DNA of 43,305 nucleotides from Chloroflexota bacterium (GTDB lineage: Bacteria; Chloroflexota; UBA4733). The stretch lies in contig JAMDCW010000131.1 in NCBI GenBank assembly GCA_023489405.1, forward strand, positions 1 to 43,305, given 5' to 3'. Below, in pieces: positions 16,000 through 25,504 of this stretch. How positions within the stretch are numbered: the stretch's first letter is position 1; the number at the start of each line of letters is the position of its first letter. A program made the position numbers and the translations under genes. Under the pieces are notes generated by a model. The model saw only the letters and a list, made by a program, of their open reading frames with translations, did not search any database and was not told the origin of the DNA.

Positions 16000-17247
16000 C
16001 TAGCCGGAAGCTCCTATCCGTGTTGCGTTACCTCCTGGATCAGGCCTATCAGCGTCCGGGGGAATACAGAGATCCCAATAGAGGAGCACATGTTCACGTG
16101 CTATCTGATCCCAGGTAAACCGCTGGGCGGCTTCGCGAGCGCGTTCCTTTCGCATAGCCCTTTGAGACGGATGGCTAAGCAATTGAAGTGCCACAATGAG
16201 CTCTTCGATGTTACCTGACTGATATGTAAGGACTGCTCCTTCAGGTAACTCCTCAAGACCCTCTTGAGGTGTGGTTGTCACAATACAACAGCCATGAGCC
16301 AAAGCTGCCATCAACGTGCCACGCCGTAGTGAATATCCGTCGCGGAAAGGTAGGACGACGATATCTGCCGCTTCAAGATCAGCCGACACTGTTTGCGCAC
16401 TCTCATATCCCGTGAATATCACTCGCTGACGAATATCGAAATCCGCAATGAAGCGCTCCAGCTTGCTCTGTGTGGAGATGTTCGTCTGATCGCTCTGGCC
16501 GGTACCCCCTCCAATAATGAGCAGACGTATCGGTGCACCATTCCGTGCCAAGCGGGCTGTAGCTTGAACAAGATCTTCAAGCCCTTTTGTCGCATTCGTA
16601 AAACCGAAGTTCGCTAAGACCAGCTCATCATCTGCAATACCGCGCTGCTGCCGCCATAGAAGACGATCCACAGATTCTGGTGGTGGCAGAATATTCGCCC
16701 CTATGGGTATATAGCGAATGGTGCGGATACCGGTGGCCTTCAGGTAGGCCTGATCTCCTCTATTCGTAACGACTACGGCATCAGATCCCTTTGCCATCCA
16801 GATCGGTGCTCGCCTATCCAGCCCAAGCCGGCCAGAAAGTGGAAAAAAATGAGGGGGTAGCACATCGTGGAATGTTGTGACGACGAGTGGTCGAATAGAC
16901 CACGTACGAAGAGAGGATGGGCCAAAAGGCACGACGCTCTGTAGGCCGAAGGCAGCAGCTTGAAACTGGAAATGGACGATATCGGGCTTGATATGCCGTA
17001 CAAAGGCTGCGAAAGGGCGCCAACTCCGTATATCCCAATGCGCCATTGAGCGAGACACATGGCTATCAGCTTTTAGGGCCCACCAGGCATCTTCATTGAT
17101 CGCATCTCGTGACGATAATGGTTTTTCAGAGGTGAGAACATAGACATCTTCACCTCGATCCGTCAGAGCAGCGGCTAGTCGATCGGTATAGTCCCCTACA
17201 CCACCAACTGCTGGAGGAAACTCTCCTGTAACCAGCAACTCCCTCAC
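16000..17247 (-). CDS. Glycosyltransferase family 4 (GT-B fold)
   Basis: Transfers a sugar from a nucleotide-sugar donor, probably to a lipid-linked glycan on the cytoplasmic face. The 415 residues begin with the GT-B acceptor domain (LLVTGEFPPAVGGVGDYTDR, the glycine-rich acceptor motif). The C-terminal donor domain contains VLANFGFTNATKGLEDLVQA and LEAADIVVLPFRDGYSLRRG, with the usual ADI..LP segment and TLMAALAHGCCIVTT. The donor sugar is unknown. It is the last gene of a minus-strand glycan operon and overlaps the preceding glycosyltransferase by 4 bp. Confidence 0.9.
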   Translation of the reverse strand: MRELLVTGEFPPAVGGVGDYTDRLAAALTDRGEDVYVLTSEKPLSSRDAINEDAWWALKADSHVSRSMAHWDIRSWRPFAAFVRHIKPDIVHFQFQAAAFGLQSVVPFGPSSLRTWSIRPLVVTTFHDVLPPHFFPLSGRLGLDRRAPIWMAKGSDAVVVTNRGDQAYLKATGIRTIRYIPIGANILPPPESVDRLLWRQQRGIADDELVLANFGFTNATKGLEDLVQATARLARNGAPIRLLIIGGGTGQSDQTNISTQSKLERFIADFDIRQRVIFTGYESAQTVSADLEAADIVVLPFRDGYSLRRGTLMAALAHGCCIVTTTPQEGLEELPEGAVLTYQSGNIEELIVALQLLSHPSQRAMRKERAREAAQRFTWDQIAREHVLLYWDLCIPPDADRPDPGGNATRIGASG

Positions 17248-18206
17248 GATACGTCTCCTAGTTTTCCGGTGATCAGCCCACTAACCATAGCCCAGAGCAC
17301 GCTGAGACGCTGCCGCCGCATAGCGCGATTACGCTGGATCAGCAGATATTTGCCAAGCTCCTCGAGACACTGCAAGGCATAGAGTGTAGACAGCCAGATG
17401 CGCAGTACAGTTGCCCAAGGGCGACCGTATAGCAATGCATAAAGGCGTAGCTTACTCCAGTTATGATTCCAGTGACGATGAAGAATATCTTGTCCGCTGC
17501 TATGACCTACGAGATGTGTGACCTGGACGTCGGGAATATAGACGACGCGCCAGCCTTGACGTTTGAAGCGAAGGCACCATTCTAGCTCTTCTGAATACAT
17601 GTGGAAGCGAGGATCGAAGCCGCCCACTTGAGCAATTGCCGCAGCGCGGACAAGCATACACGCTCCGGTAATCCAATCGACATCCTGCACATCATGGGCA
17701 GATCGATCAGAAACATAGTATCGTCGCGTTAGAGCATTCTCACCAAACCACTGCTGGAGCTGCGTGCTCTCGTAAAATCCCGTCCATCTTGTTGGAGCAC
17801 GTCGCCGAGAAGATTGCACTGAGCCATCCTCATTAAGGAGCTGTGGACCAACTACTGCAACGTCGTTGTGCGCGTCTAAATAATGAACCAAGAATTCCAG
17901 AGTACCCTTATGGAGAAAAGCGTCAGGATTGAGGATGAGAACGAACCGTCCACGAGCGCACGTGATGCCTCGATTGTTAGCAGCCGCAAAACCGCGATTC
18001 TCGCTATTACGCAATAGTGTGACGGAGGGATAGTGAGAGGCTACAAAATCTGCCGTACCATCTGGAGAAGCATTGTCAACCACACATATCTCCATCGATA
18101 CTCCGGCGTCTAACACAGTATCGAGACAGCGACCAATGATGTCGCGATTATTCCAAGTAACGACGACGATGCTGACCGCTGGCGGGGTAGGCGAGCTCCC
18201 GCTCAT
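17244..18206 (-). CDS. Glycosyltransferase family 2 (rhamnosyltransferase-like)
   Basis: A 320-residue GT-A enzyme. It starts VSIVVVTWNNRDIIGRCLD and has the VDNASPDGT nucleotide-binding segment, the DXD-like NPDAFL (metal binding), and MYSEELEWCLRFKRQGWRVV (ED-like catalytic segment), as in the WbbL/rhamnosyltransferase subgroup. The C-terminal part is basic and may be membrane-associated. It overlaps both neighbours by 4 bp, so it is translationally coupled within the glycan operon. Confidence 0.9.
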   Translation of the reverse strand: MSGSSPTPPAVSIVVVTWNNRDIIGRCLDTVLDAGVSMEICVVDNASPDGTADFVASHYPSVTLLRNSENRGFAAANNRGITCARGRFVLILNPDAFLHKGTLEFLVHYLDAHNDVAVVGPQLLNEDGSVQSSRRRAPTRWTGFYESTQLQQWFGENALTRRYYVSDRSAHDVQDVDWITGACMLVRAAAIAQVGGFDPRFHMYSEELEWCLRFKRQGWRVVYIPDVQVTHLVGHSSGQDILHRHWNHNWSKLRLYALLYGRPWATVLRIWLSTLYALQCLEELGKYLLIQRNRAMRRQRLSVLWAMVSGLITGKLGDVS

Positions 18207-19030
18207 TTTGGGCTTCCTCGATCATCGCTGACTAGTGGAAGATCGCCTGTGCCTATCTTCCTTCTATGGGAGAAGAGCACAGCCCGATAGACTGCGATAA
18301 ACTGGTACCAGGCCATCAATAGGCTCAGTACAAAGCCGAGATCACCATCACGCCAGCCTTCGAACTGCCAGTAGCGACGCCAGAACTCGCGAAGAGGCCG
18401 GGTGGCCAGCGCACGGACCCGGAGGGATTCACTTTGGGCGAGCTGGTGTGCATCGAGCTTGGCGTAATTCCACTGTTTCAGGATGAACTCTCGGATACTC
18501 CGGTAGTTATAGTGGAGGAGCGGTGTGTGGAGTCTATCACTAGGACCATTCAAGAGAAGCACTTCGTGGACTGGTCGCAAAGGGTCGTAGCGACCAGCAG
18601 AACGCTGGAAGAGGCGCAACTGGTAATCCGGATACCAACCTGCATGATGAACCTCGCGACCTAGGATAATATTGCGCCTAGGAACCCAGTACCCGGCAAT
18701 ACCGGATGGGCTACCCTTCAGCCGTTGCGCTATTTCACTGTGCAAGCTAGGAGAACATCGTTCGTCGGCATCAACAAAAAAGACCCACTCGCTGCTGACG
18801 AGCTCAAGAGCACTGTTCCGTTGCTCTGCAAAATTGCGAAAACGGTGCTGCTCTATTCTCAACGGAAGGTCGTGGGTTGCTGCCACTCGATATGCTTCTT
18901 CAATCGTGCGGTCTGTACTGAAGCTATCCAGCAGGAAGATATCCTCCGCTGACATCAACGACTGCAGGCAACCGGCGATATCCTGCTCTTCATTGAACGT
19001 GAGGATGATATAGCTGATCTTCGTTACCAT
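18203..19030 (-). CDS. Glycosyltransferase family 2 (WaaE/KdtX-like)
   Basis: A 275-residue GT-A enzyme. It opens ISYIILTFNEEQDIAGCLQS, then DIFLLDSFSTDRT, FAEQRNSALELVSSEWVFFV and the metal-binding DADER. AGWYPDYQLRLFQRSAGRYD and RPVHEVLLL are typical of the WaaE/LgtF subgroup that adds glucose or similar sugars to core glycans. I start at ATG 19030. The frame is open for 33 codons upstream, but that lies inside the preceding gene and does not look like a glycosyltransferase N-terminus. With this start the overlap is 7 bp. Confidence 0.9.
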   Translation of the reverse strand: MVTKISYIILTFNEEQDIAGCLQSLMSAEDIFLLDSFSTDRTIEEAYRVAATHDLPLRIEQHRFRNFAEQRNSALELVSSEWVFFVDADERCSPSLHSEIAQRLKGSPSGIAGYWVPRRNIILGREVHHAGWYPDYQLRLFQRSAGRYDPLRPVHEVLLLNGPSDRLHTPLLHYNYRSIREFILKQWNYAKLDAHQLAQSESLRVRALATRPLREFWRRYWQFEGWRDGDLGFVLSLLMAWYQFIAVYRAVLFSHRRKIGTGDLPLVSDDRGSPK

Positions 19031-19965
19031 GGCAGTCCTGAAGGCCGTAGACACATGGCAGCTACTGCCATCCGTAGTCGGACTTTCCATTGCGCGGTAG
19101 TCAGGTGTCGCCGCATGCCCTGTTTCCACCAGAAAACTGCCTGGTAGAGCAAGCCGATGCGGGTGATGAATTCAAGGGTGACACGTTTTGAGCGCGGTAG
19201 CCACTTAGAGTAGAGTTTAAAGCGGCTACGTTGTAGTTCCAAGAACGTACGCTGCGTGGCGAGCTGTGAAGATCGTCCCCCGTAATGGATCACCTGAGCG
19301 GTAGGCGTGTACCACACTTCCCAGCCTAGGCGTCGAGCCCGTACGCACCAATCCTGCTCTTCACAGTACATCAAATAGCGCTCATCCAAGAGCCCAATAG
19401 CATCAAGAGCCTCTCGCCTGATCATTAGGCAGGCACCTATCACGGCATCTACAGGTCTTTCTAGCTCGTATGCTTCGCGAGCGTAGCGGCCCGAATGGGG
19501 AGTATCCGGATAGCGGAGGTCTCGGAGAAAATACTCCCAGGCAATGGAAGTGATCGACGGGTCTGCAAATGTTGAAAACTGAAGTGTCCCGTCACTATTC
19601 AGCAACTTCGGACCAGCGATGCCCGCTTCAGGATGGCGACTCAACGCTGCTATAAGGGCATCAAAAGAACCGGGGAGGGGTACGGTGTCGGGATTCAGCA
19701 AGACGATAAACTCGCTACGACATTTCTGCAATGCCCAATTATTTGCCCGCACAAAACCTATATTCTCGGTAAATTGGTGTAGATTAACCCAAGGGGCCTC
19801 TTGAGACACGCGAATAACCGTGTTATCCGCTGAAGCACTATCTACAACGAAGCATTCAAACTTTCGCGAGGTTGCTTTTGGTAAGGCATCAAGACACTGT
19901 GTTATCAGCGATTCGCTATTCCATGTTACTATCACTATTGAGAGAACTGGCTTATCCATACTCAT
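19024..19965 (-). CDS. Glycosyltransferase family 2 (rhamnosyltransferase-like)
   Basis: 313 residues, organised like the product of 17244-18206: LSIVIVTWNSESLITQCLDA, VDSASADNTV, LLNPDTVPLPGS with the metal-binding Asp, and MYCEEQDWCVRARRLGWEVW. The two are probably paralogues working on successive sugars of one glycan. The gene overlaps the end of the large YfhO-flippase gene by 4 bp and is the first glycosyltransferase of the group. Confidence 0.9.
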   Translation of the reverse strand: MSMDKPVLSIVIVTWNSESLITQCLDALPKATSRKFECFVVDSASADNTVIRVSQEAPWVNLHQFTENIGFVRANNWALQKCRSEFIVLLNPDTVPLPGSFDALIAALSRHPEAGIAGPKLLNSDGTLQFSTFADPSITSIAWEYFLRDLRYPDTPHSGRYAREAYELERPVDAVIGACLMIRREALDAIGLLDERYLMYCEEQDWCVRARRLGWEVWYTPTAQVIHYGGRSSQLATQRTFLELQRSRFKLYSKWLPRSKRVTLEFITRIGLLYQAVFWWKQGMRRHLTTAQWKVRLRMAVAAMCLRPSGLPW

Positions 19966-22900
19966 AGGAGCGCCTCAATCGTACGGTAACTACGGTTCAG
20001 TAGATAGATTAGTTTTCCACACTCGTCATCCGTAAGTCCTCCAGAAGAAATAAACAGCAGAATGTAAACGATAACGCTAGCGGGTAGGGCAAATACTAAG
20101 GAATGACTACTTGTTAACACACCGGTAGTAATGCTACCAATGCTAGAAACAAGGGAAGGGATAGAAATACGCCTCCAAGGCAAGTATACACATATATGTC
20201 GTACACCATAGAGGAAAGGAATAAGTAGGACTACCTCTGATAAGACCGTTATTATTGCGGCAGCTTCTGAATGGAGCAAAGGAATGAATATTATATTGGC
20301 AATAATGTTAAAGGAAACTCCAATAATAAAAGAACTGGTAATATAACGCTCTTTCCCTAGAGAGATAAGTACATATTGAGTCAATCCATTTATATAGCTA
20401 AATATCAGGAAGAATATCAGAATTTGCAAGAGAAATGCTGAATATTCGAAACCAGGGTAAAATACTCGAATAATAGGGTAGGAAAAGACAATAAATATCG
20501 ATATCAAAAATAGCGCCGAAGCAGTCAATATCCGCATCAACCGACCGTAGAGGTATGTAAAATCGCTCAATGAGCTGGTGGCATAGCGCGACAGTAAAGG
20601 AAACGAAGCGCCCACTAGATATGATGAAATAAACCCACATCCATCAATAAACTTATAAGCAATGCTGTAATAACCAATCCCTGCTGCATTACCCCACAGA
20701 AAAGTTAGTAATACAATATCGATACGAAAGAATATGAGATTGAGGAGGTTATTCACCATAAATGTAAAAGATCCGATACTCATGTTCACAGTGTCAGGTA
20801 TATCAATAGCAAATATAAGAGACAGTTTAGCTCTATATAGCATAATGCTGAGTAGTATGGCAGAAAAAATATTGACCATAAAAGATGCCAATGCAAGACC
20901 GACGATATTCCAGCCTTTTATTAGGAAAAATGCACCAATGAGCACTCGTAGTAAATTGCTCGATACTTCGATGAATGCGGGAATCTCGAAATGCTCTAGA
21001 GCTTTTAGCATACTGCTCGCGGCAGCACTCACAGAACTCGGAAATAAGCCTATAACGAGAAGCCAGAGCGCTGTGGCAGTCATGACATCATAACGACCAG
21101 AGCGTACTGCTAAAGCCGTCAGAAGCCAAGTCACCGGGAGGGCAATCAGGGCTAGCATGAAGCGTGCGCCCAGGCTATTCCAGAAATAGCGCCGTGCTTG
21201 AGAGTGGTCACGAGCAACAGCACGCAGCACATAGGTGCTTAGACCAAAATCTTGAATGGTAGAGAGAATTCCAAAGATCGCCACGGCCTCTGCGTAGCGT
21301 CCGACACCGGCTGGCCCAATGAGCAGTGCGGTGAAAACGCTGAACCCGAAGTCCAATACCTTGTTAGCGAGGTTGCTAGCCATTGGGCTCATAGCATTCT
21401 TAGCAAGTCTTCTGCCGGGAAAGTCGCTCAAATGCCAGAACTCCTCCAGTGAGGGCCACATTTTCCAGACAAAGAGGAGAAGGAGAGCAACAAAGCTAAT
21501 GATACTGAGCATAAGTCCCAACCGAAAAGATGCCGGCTGATAGCGAAACTCCACGATAAAATGCCCAGCGGGCAGCACTACCCCTCGGAAGGCCTCATCT
21601 GCCGGCACGATCTTCGCTTGGGTCCAAGGGCCAGCTTCATGTACCGGGCGATAGCGGACGGTCCAGCCAGGATAGTACGTGTCTGACAAGACGAGCGCGG
21701 ATGTTCCAGTGGTTTGAACGTCCAGTGTTATCCGCGACGACTGATACGATTGTATTTCTGCTGTGCCGGTTCCATCGAGGTGGATTGGCGCATCATCCTC
21801 CAAGACAGCCTCATGGGCTGGATCGAACGCCGGCTGACTGAGTAGGGCCAGCGCTTGCGATTGGCGATGCACTGTAACCGCCCGGCCAACGACAAAGGCA
21901 CGGGGTAATGTCGAGGTCATACGATAGACATTAATTGGCCCAGAAAGCACTTGATCGAGATTAGGGGCCTGGAGCGCATCTACCGATAGTACATACTTTA
22001 CGTTGAGTAATCGCAGCAAGGGTGATTGTAGCGTAGCTTTATCAACAAGAGTTTTTGTCGTTTGACTATAAAGATTTAAGTTTGCCATCTGGGGTTCGAT
22101 GAGATTGAGGAGCCGCGCATATCTTCGAAGAACGATGGTGTCATATCCTCGAATATCTTGGAGACCAAAGATCATCGCCGTATTTGGCGCAAGAATATCC
22201 TGAGGACCGAATGATGCAATCCGAAATGGGCTGTTGGCCTTCTCTTGACTGATCAAATAACGAATACTTGGAGGTATTTCTTGGTTGTTTTGTATGGTAG
22301 CGTACGCACCACCAACAATAGAGAGAAGACTGGGATTTACTTGTGAGTTAAAGCCCCCAGTAGCAGCAACTAAATCAGCGTAAGTCAGCCCAATAAGGGC
22401 AACAGCAGCAGAAAAACGTAAATAGCGGTGATTTGCTAAAAATACTAGAATACACAATAAAATAGCACAGCACGTTAAGAAGAATACAGCAACCACGATA
22501 TGAGGCCAAACTAAAGAAAACCATTCACGTCCGCCATGAAGCTGATTTGCCAGAAACCACTGATTCTTTGGCTTTGATGCGTCACGCTGTAAAATTTCAG
22601 TAAGGAAAGTTGCAATTCTTGATCGATATATAAAACTGATGACAACACCTAGAATAGTACCTACTGCACATAGCCCAACTAGTATTACGTGAAAATTAGT
22701 CAAGTGACGAACTATGTGATCGAATCGGTGCTGGAATATACTATTCAGACCAATCCCTGATAAAACAGCAATACTAAATGAGTACACATAAACCCAACGG
22801 AATGCGGTGTGAATCTGTGTAAAGCCGGGAACAAGTCGAAATAATATTGCATACAAAGGACTGCCAAATGCTAATAACAAACTTATGACTACTAGTACAG

Positions 22901-24146
22901 CAAAAAAGTATGAGATCCGATTGCGCCGTATCATCACACCGAGCGGAGCAAGAGCAAGAGGGATAATACCAACATAGCTTGCAGCTTCCACATAGTTTTT
23001 GATACCCCAAAATGCGGTATCCGGTGGCCAGGAGGATCGACCATCGACACCTAAACCGGGCTGGCGAATGTGGAACGAGAACAGATCAACATAATGGTGA
23101 ACCGTAGGATTACCAAAAAAATCCGGAATGATAAATGTCACCAGTTGTCGAAGAGGAAGCGCCCATCCTCGAACATCTGCCAGAGTGACTGAATTGGCAC
23201 GGAAGTTCCGGCTAATCTCCTCAGCAAAAGGCAAAAGCTGCACAGCACTCAGACCGACTCCCAAAATGCCCATCGTCAGCAGCCAGGCAGCAGTAGAAGT
23301 CACTTGTCTCCACGATAAGCGCTGGAGAACTATGCGAAGGAGATGCCAGAGGCAGTAAACGCTCGTAGTGGAGAGCACGTAGAAGGTGATCTCAAGATGC
23401 CCCGCGAGAACCTCCAACCCAATGGCGAGAGCTCCAAGCACAACTCCACTGATCACCAATACAGGTCGGTGTTGTTCTCTGGCAGGTTCTCTCACGCCGA
23501 GGCCACGCATAGTGAGTTCGACACATGCCAGGATGGCTGGTAGCCAGACCATTGCTCCGATCATCTGTGGCCATAAGACACTCGTAAGGAGACTGGAGCA
23601 CAAGCTGAACACGACTCCTGTCAGAACCGCACCCAGACGACCTTCACCGACGCTTCTCAAGTACAAGTAGGCAAATACAGCCGCCAATCCTAACTGAGAG
23701 ACGGTGTAGAAGCTATAGGCGTACGCAATGGGCATAATGACAAACCATAAAACAAAGGGATAGAGCACCTGGTACTGCCCAGCAGCCAGGAACGGTGCGC
23801 CGCCCAGCATGTCAGGGTTCCACAATGGGAGATGGCCGCGTAGCAATTCCTGAACGAGAAATCGCTTCCAACCAAGATTCTGAATAATCATGTCGCTAAT
23901 AAGTGCGTTATGAGGAGTCTGAAAGCCTGGCAGTATCGCTTGGGCTTGAGCTGCCCAAGGTTGCATCAGCAATAGATTATCGATCGGGAGCAGGATACGT
24001 TGACCAAGAAGCGATGGGAAAAAGACCAGGGCAGGTCCCAACAGGAGCATTGCGCAGATGAAAAACTCAATTCTCCTGGCTGAGCGTGAAGCCGTAGATG
24101 GAGAAGCTGGATGAGCAGTTATGGAGTCAGCTAGGATTGCTGTCAC
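19962..24146 (-). CDS. Giant membrane protein: YfhO-like domain fused to a Wzx-type flippase
   Basis: 1394 residues. The N-terminal two-thirds (about 20-900) resembles YfhO/GT-C membrane proteins: many transmembrane helices, an early acidic loop (LLPIDNLLLMQP), LWNPDMLGGAPFLAAGQYQV, and a large extracytoplasmic domain (about 610-880) ending in a last helix (LLFVWKMWPS). From about residue 915 a second protein begins (NAMSPMASNLANKVLDFGFS), with roughly 12-14 helices and the layout of an oligosaccharide flippase. The junction is near base 21400 and the reading frame is continuous. YfhO proteins are linked to glycosylation of surface polymers and Wzx proteins flip lipid-linked glycans, so the fusion could couple the two steps (inference). 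The only usable start is GTG 24146, 13 bases after AAGGAG. Confidence 0.85.
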   Translation of the reverse strand: MTAILADSITAHPASPSTASRSARRIEFFICAMLLLGPALVFFPSLLGQRILLPIDNLLLMQPWAAQAQAILPGFQTPHNALISDMIIQNLGWKRFLVQELLRGHLPLWNPDMLGGAPFLAAGQYQVLYPFVLWFVIMPIAYAYSFYTVSQLGLAAVFAYLYLRSVGEGRLGAVLTGVVFSLCSSLLTSVLWPQMIGAMVWLPAILACVELTMRGLGVREPAREQHRPVLVISGVVLGALAIGLEVLAGHLEITFYVLSTTSVYCLWHLLRIVLQRLSWRQVTSTAAWLLTMGILGVGLSAVQLLPFAEEISRNFRANSVTLADVRGWALPLRQLVTFIIPDFFGNPTVHHYVDLFSFHIRQPGLGVDGRSSWPPDTAFWGIKNYVEAASYVGIIPLALAPLGVMIRRNRISYFFAVLVVISLLLAFGSPLYAILFRLVPGFTQIHTAFRWVYVYSFSIAVLSGIGLNSIFQHRFDHIVRHLTNFHVILVGLCAVGTILGVVISFIYRSRIATFLTEILQRDASKPKNQWFLANQLHGGREWFSLVWPHIVVAVFFLTCCAILLCILVFLANHRYLRFSAAVALIGLTYADLVAATGGFNSQVNPSLLSIVGGAYATIQNNQEIPPSIRYLISQEKANSPFRIASFGPQDILAPNTAMIFGLQDIRGYDTIVLRRYARLLNLIEPQMANLNLYSQTTKTLVDKATLQSPLLRLLNVKYVLSVDALQAPNLDQVLSGPINVYRMTSTLPRAFVVGRAVTVHRQSQALALLSQPAFDPAHEAVLEDDAPIHLDGTGTAEIQSYQSSRITLDVQTTGTSALVLSDTYYPGWTVRYRPVHEAGPWTQAKIVPADEAFRGVVLPAGHFIVEFRYQPASFRLGLMLSIISFVALLLLFVWKMWPSLEEFWHLSDFPGRRLAKNAMSPMASNLANKVLDFGFSVFTALLIGPAGVGRYAEAVAIFGILSTIQDFGLSTYVLRAVARDHSQARRYFWNSLGARFMLALIALPVTWLLTALAVRSGRYDVMTATALWLLVIGLFPSSVSAAASSMLKALEHFEIPAFIEVSSNLLRVLIGAFFLIKGWNIVGLALASFMVNIFSAILLSIMLYRAKLSLIFAIDIPDTVNMSIGSFTFMVNNLLNLIFFRIDIVLLTFLWGNAAGIGYYSIAYKFIDGCGFISSYLVGASFPLLSRYATSSLSDFTYLYGRLMRILTASALFLISIFIVFSYPIIRVFYPGFEYSAFLLQILIFFLIFSYINGLTQYVLISLGKERYITSSFIIGVSFNIIANIIFIPLLHSEAAAIITVLSEVVLLIPFLYGVRHICVYLPWRRISIPSLVSSIGSITTGVLTSSHSLVFALPASVIVYILLFISSGGLTDDECGKLIYLLNRSYRTIEALL

Positions 24147-24153
24147 GTCTCAT
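24127..24153 (-). CDS. Possible 8-codon ORF overlapping the start of the YfhO-flippase gene
   Basis: ATG 24153 lies six bases after AAGGAG (24160-24165), a better spacing than the GTG of the large gene has. It opens MRRDSNPS then TGA, in another frame overlapping the large gene's first codons. It may be a coupling or regulatory minicistron, or simply a chance ATG. Confidence 0.25.
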   Translation of the reverse strand: MRRDSNPS

Positions 24154-24231
24154 ACCCCGCTCCTTAAATCCCTTGGTGTCGAGATTAGTTAGATGCACAG
24201 TGATATTGATGTCCAAAGCCAACCGGCGAGA

Positions 24232-24237
24232 AGTATA
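24232..24237 (-). promoter_or_regulatory. Possible -10 element of the glycan operon
   Basis: Minus-strand TATACT lies in the 166-bp gap upstream of the YfhO-flippase gene. TTCAAG 18 bases upstream is a weak -35 candidate. A perfect small hairpin (AGCCAG, loop AAGCCA, CTGGCT) lies just before it. The gap suggests the glycan genes may have their own promoter as well as readthrough from the ccm genes. Confidence 0.3.
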
Positions 24238-24312
24238 CGAGCCAGTGGCTTCTGGCTTGAAAACAGCGAGTCCCCGGTAGCAGTTATCATTCTGACCTCA
24301 TCCAACAGCACT

Positions 24313-25491
24313 CTAGCCACTCCGGTAACGTTTGCGCAGCAAAGTCATCAGTCGCTCACGCTCATCGGCGTACGATTCTCTATCGGTTTTCCCTAAGCTA
24401 TACGCATCATCAAGCTCGGCTATGCGTGCAATGAGCGTATCTACGGAGTTTGGAGGGTTATCTATCTGCCTACGCGAACGCAGAAATACATAGAGGATAG
24501 GTGCTAAGACCGCGACGATGACAACGGTTATTTCAGCGATAGTCTGCACATGTCGCTCAATAAAGACCGTGACCCGTTGTAGCAGTGTAGCTTTCGGTAA
24601 GCCTGTCAAATGTACAGAGATAGTACCACCTGACGGCAGAGAGCCTCTTGAGAGAACATCAAACTGTTTGCCGCCAAGTGCGACAGTACCATCAGGATGG
24701 AAACCGAGAGAGCTAACCTTCACAGAAGAGGGAGAATAAAGTACTTGAGCAGCCGAGATAGGATAGACAAAATGAAGAGGAATATCCATATCAGAACCAT
24801 TGTAAGGGATGCGAAAAGAGTAAGAAACAGTCGTATTACCAGGAAGAACGGGAGCGGTACTGGCAATCCCTCCGCTAGCTCGAATAACTTGATTAACACC
24901 TAATCCCGATTGCAGACCAACGTCATCGACCCCTAATGGAAGAGGAAGCAGGATGAGATTCTTAGATTGTCCACTAGAGGATTGTGTGGGAATAAACGTC
25001 TCTTCAGTAGGATTATGAAACCTCAATAGCAACAAGAAACTTACATGCTGAGTATCCTGCCGAAATCCCCCAAAAACGAGGGTTACTGTACTTAACAAAA
25101 GATGCGGTTGTTTCTTAGTCGCATTGTAGACAGTAATTTTGCTATGGACAGGTGAATTATTAGTGGGGAGACGGATAGGGGCACTATTATAATCAATACC
25201 TTGATATATAACCTGGGAAAACACTACAATAGAACCACTAACCGGCACTCCTACAAATGAAAATCTCCCTTGATTATCCGTTTGAACTGTAGCTAATACC
25301 TTCTCGGCGGTCCCTTGAACTACCATGAGATGCACAGAAATCCGAGGAACACGAGAGCCAAGAGTACCATTGACTACTATTCCATCAACGCCGACGGTCA
25401 GCTCAGATGCTACCGCTAGACGATATGACAATACCAGGCCAACGATCAGCATGATTGTCATCGAGAAATAGAAGAATAGATAACGTCTCAC
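24313..25491 (-). CDS. Unknown membrane protein at the end of the ccm gene group
   Basis: 392 residues, not assigned to a named family. An N-terminal signal or anchor helix (about 5-28) is followed by a beta domain with VDGIVVNGTLGSRVPRISVH and TDNQGRFSFVGVPVSGSIVV, a carboxypeptidase-regulatory-like fold (about 33-115). A further beta-rich extracytoplasmic region comes next. One transmembrane helix (TIAEITVVIVAVLAPILYVF) leads to a short cytoplasmic tail. The tail (IARIAELDDAYSLGKTDRES) resembles the helical tail of the CcmI-like protein in the same operon (LRELDLERDLGKLNDEDY). Its position 13 bp after ccmD suggests a role in cytochrome c maturation. That is inference from context. Confidence 0.75.
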   Translation of the reverse strand: MRRYLFFYFSMTIMLIVGLVLSYRLAVASELTVGVDGIVVNGTLGSRVPRISVHLMVVQGTAEKVLATVQTDNQGRFSFVGVPVSGSIVVFSQVIYQGIDYNSAPIRLPTNNSPVHSKITVYNATKKQPHLLLSTVTLVFGGFRQDTQHVSFLLLLRFHNPTEETFIPTQSSSGQSKNLILLPLPLGVDDVGLQSGLGVNQVIRASGGIASTAPVLPGNTTVSYSFRIPYNGSDMDIPLHFVYPISAAQVLYSPSSVKVSSLGFHPDGTVALGGKQFDVLSRGSLPSGGTISVHLTGLPKATLLQRVTVFIERHVQTIAEITVVIVAVLAPILYVFLRSRRQIDNPPNSVDTLIARIAELDDAYSLGKTDRESYADERERLMTLLRKRYRSG

Positions 25492-25504
25492 ACCTTAGCC
25501 GTCA

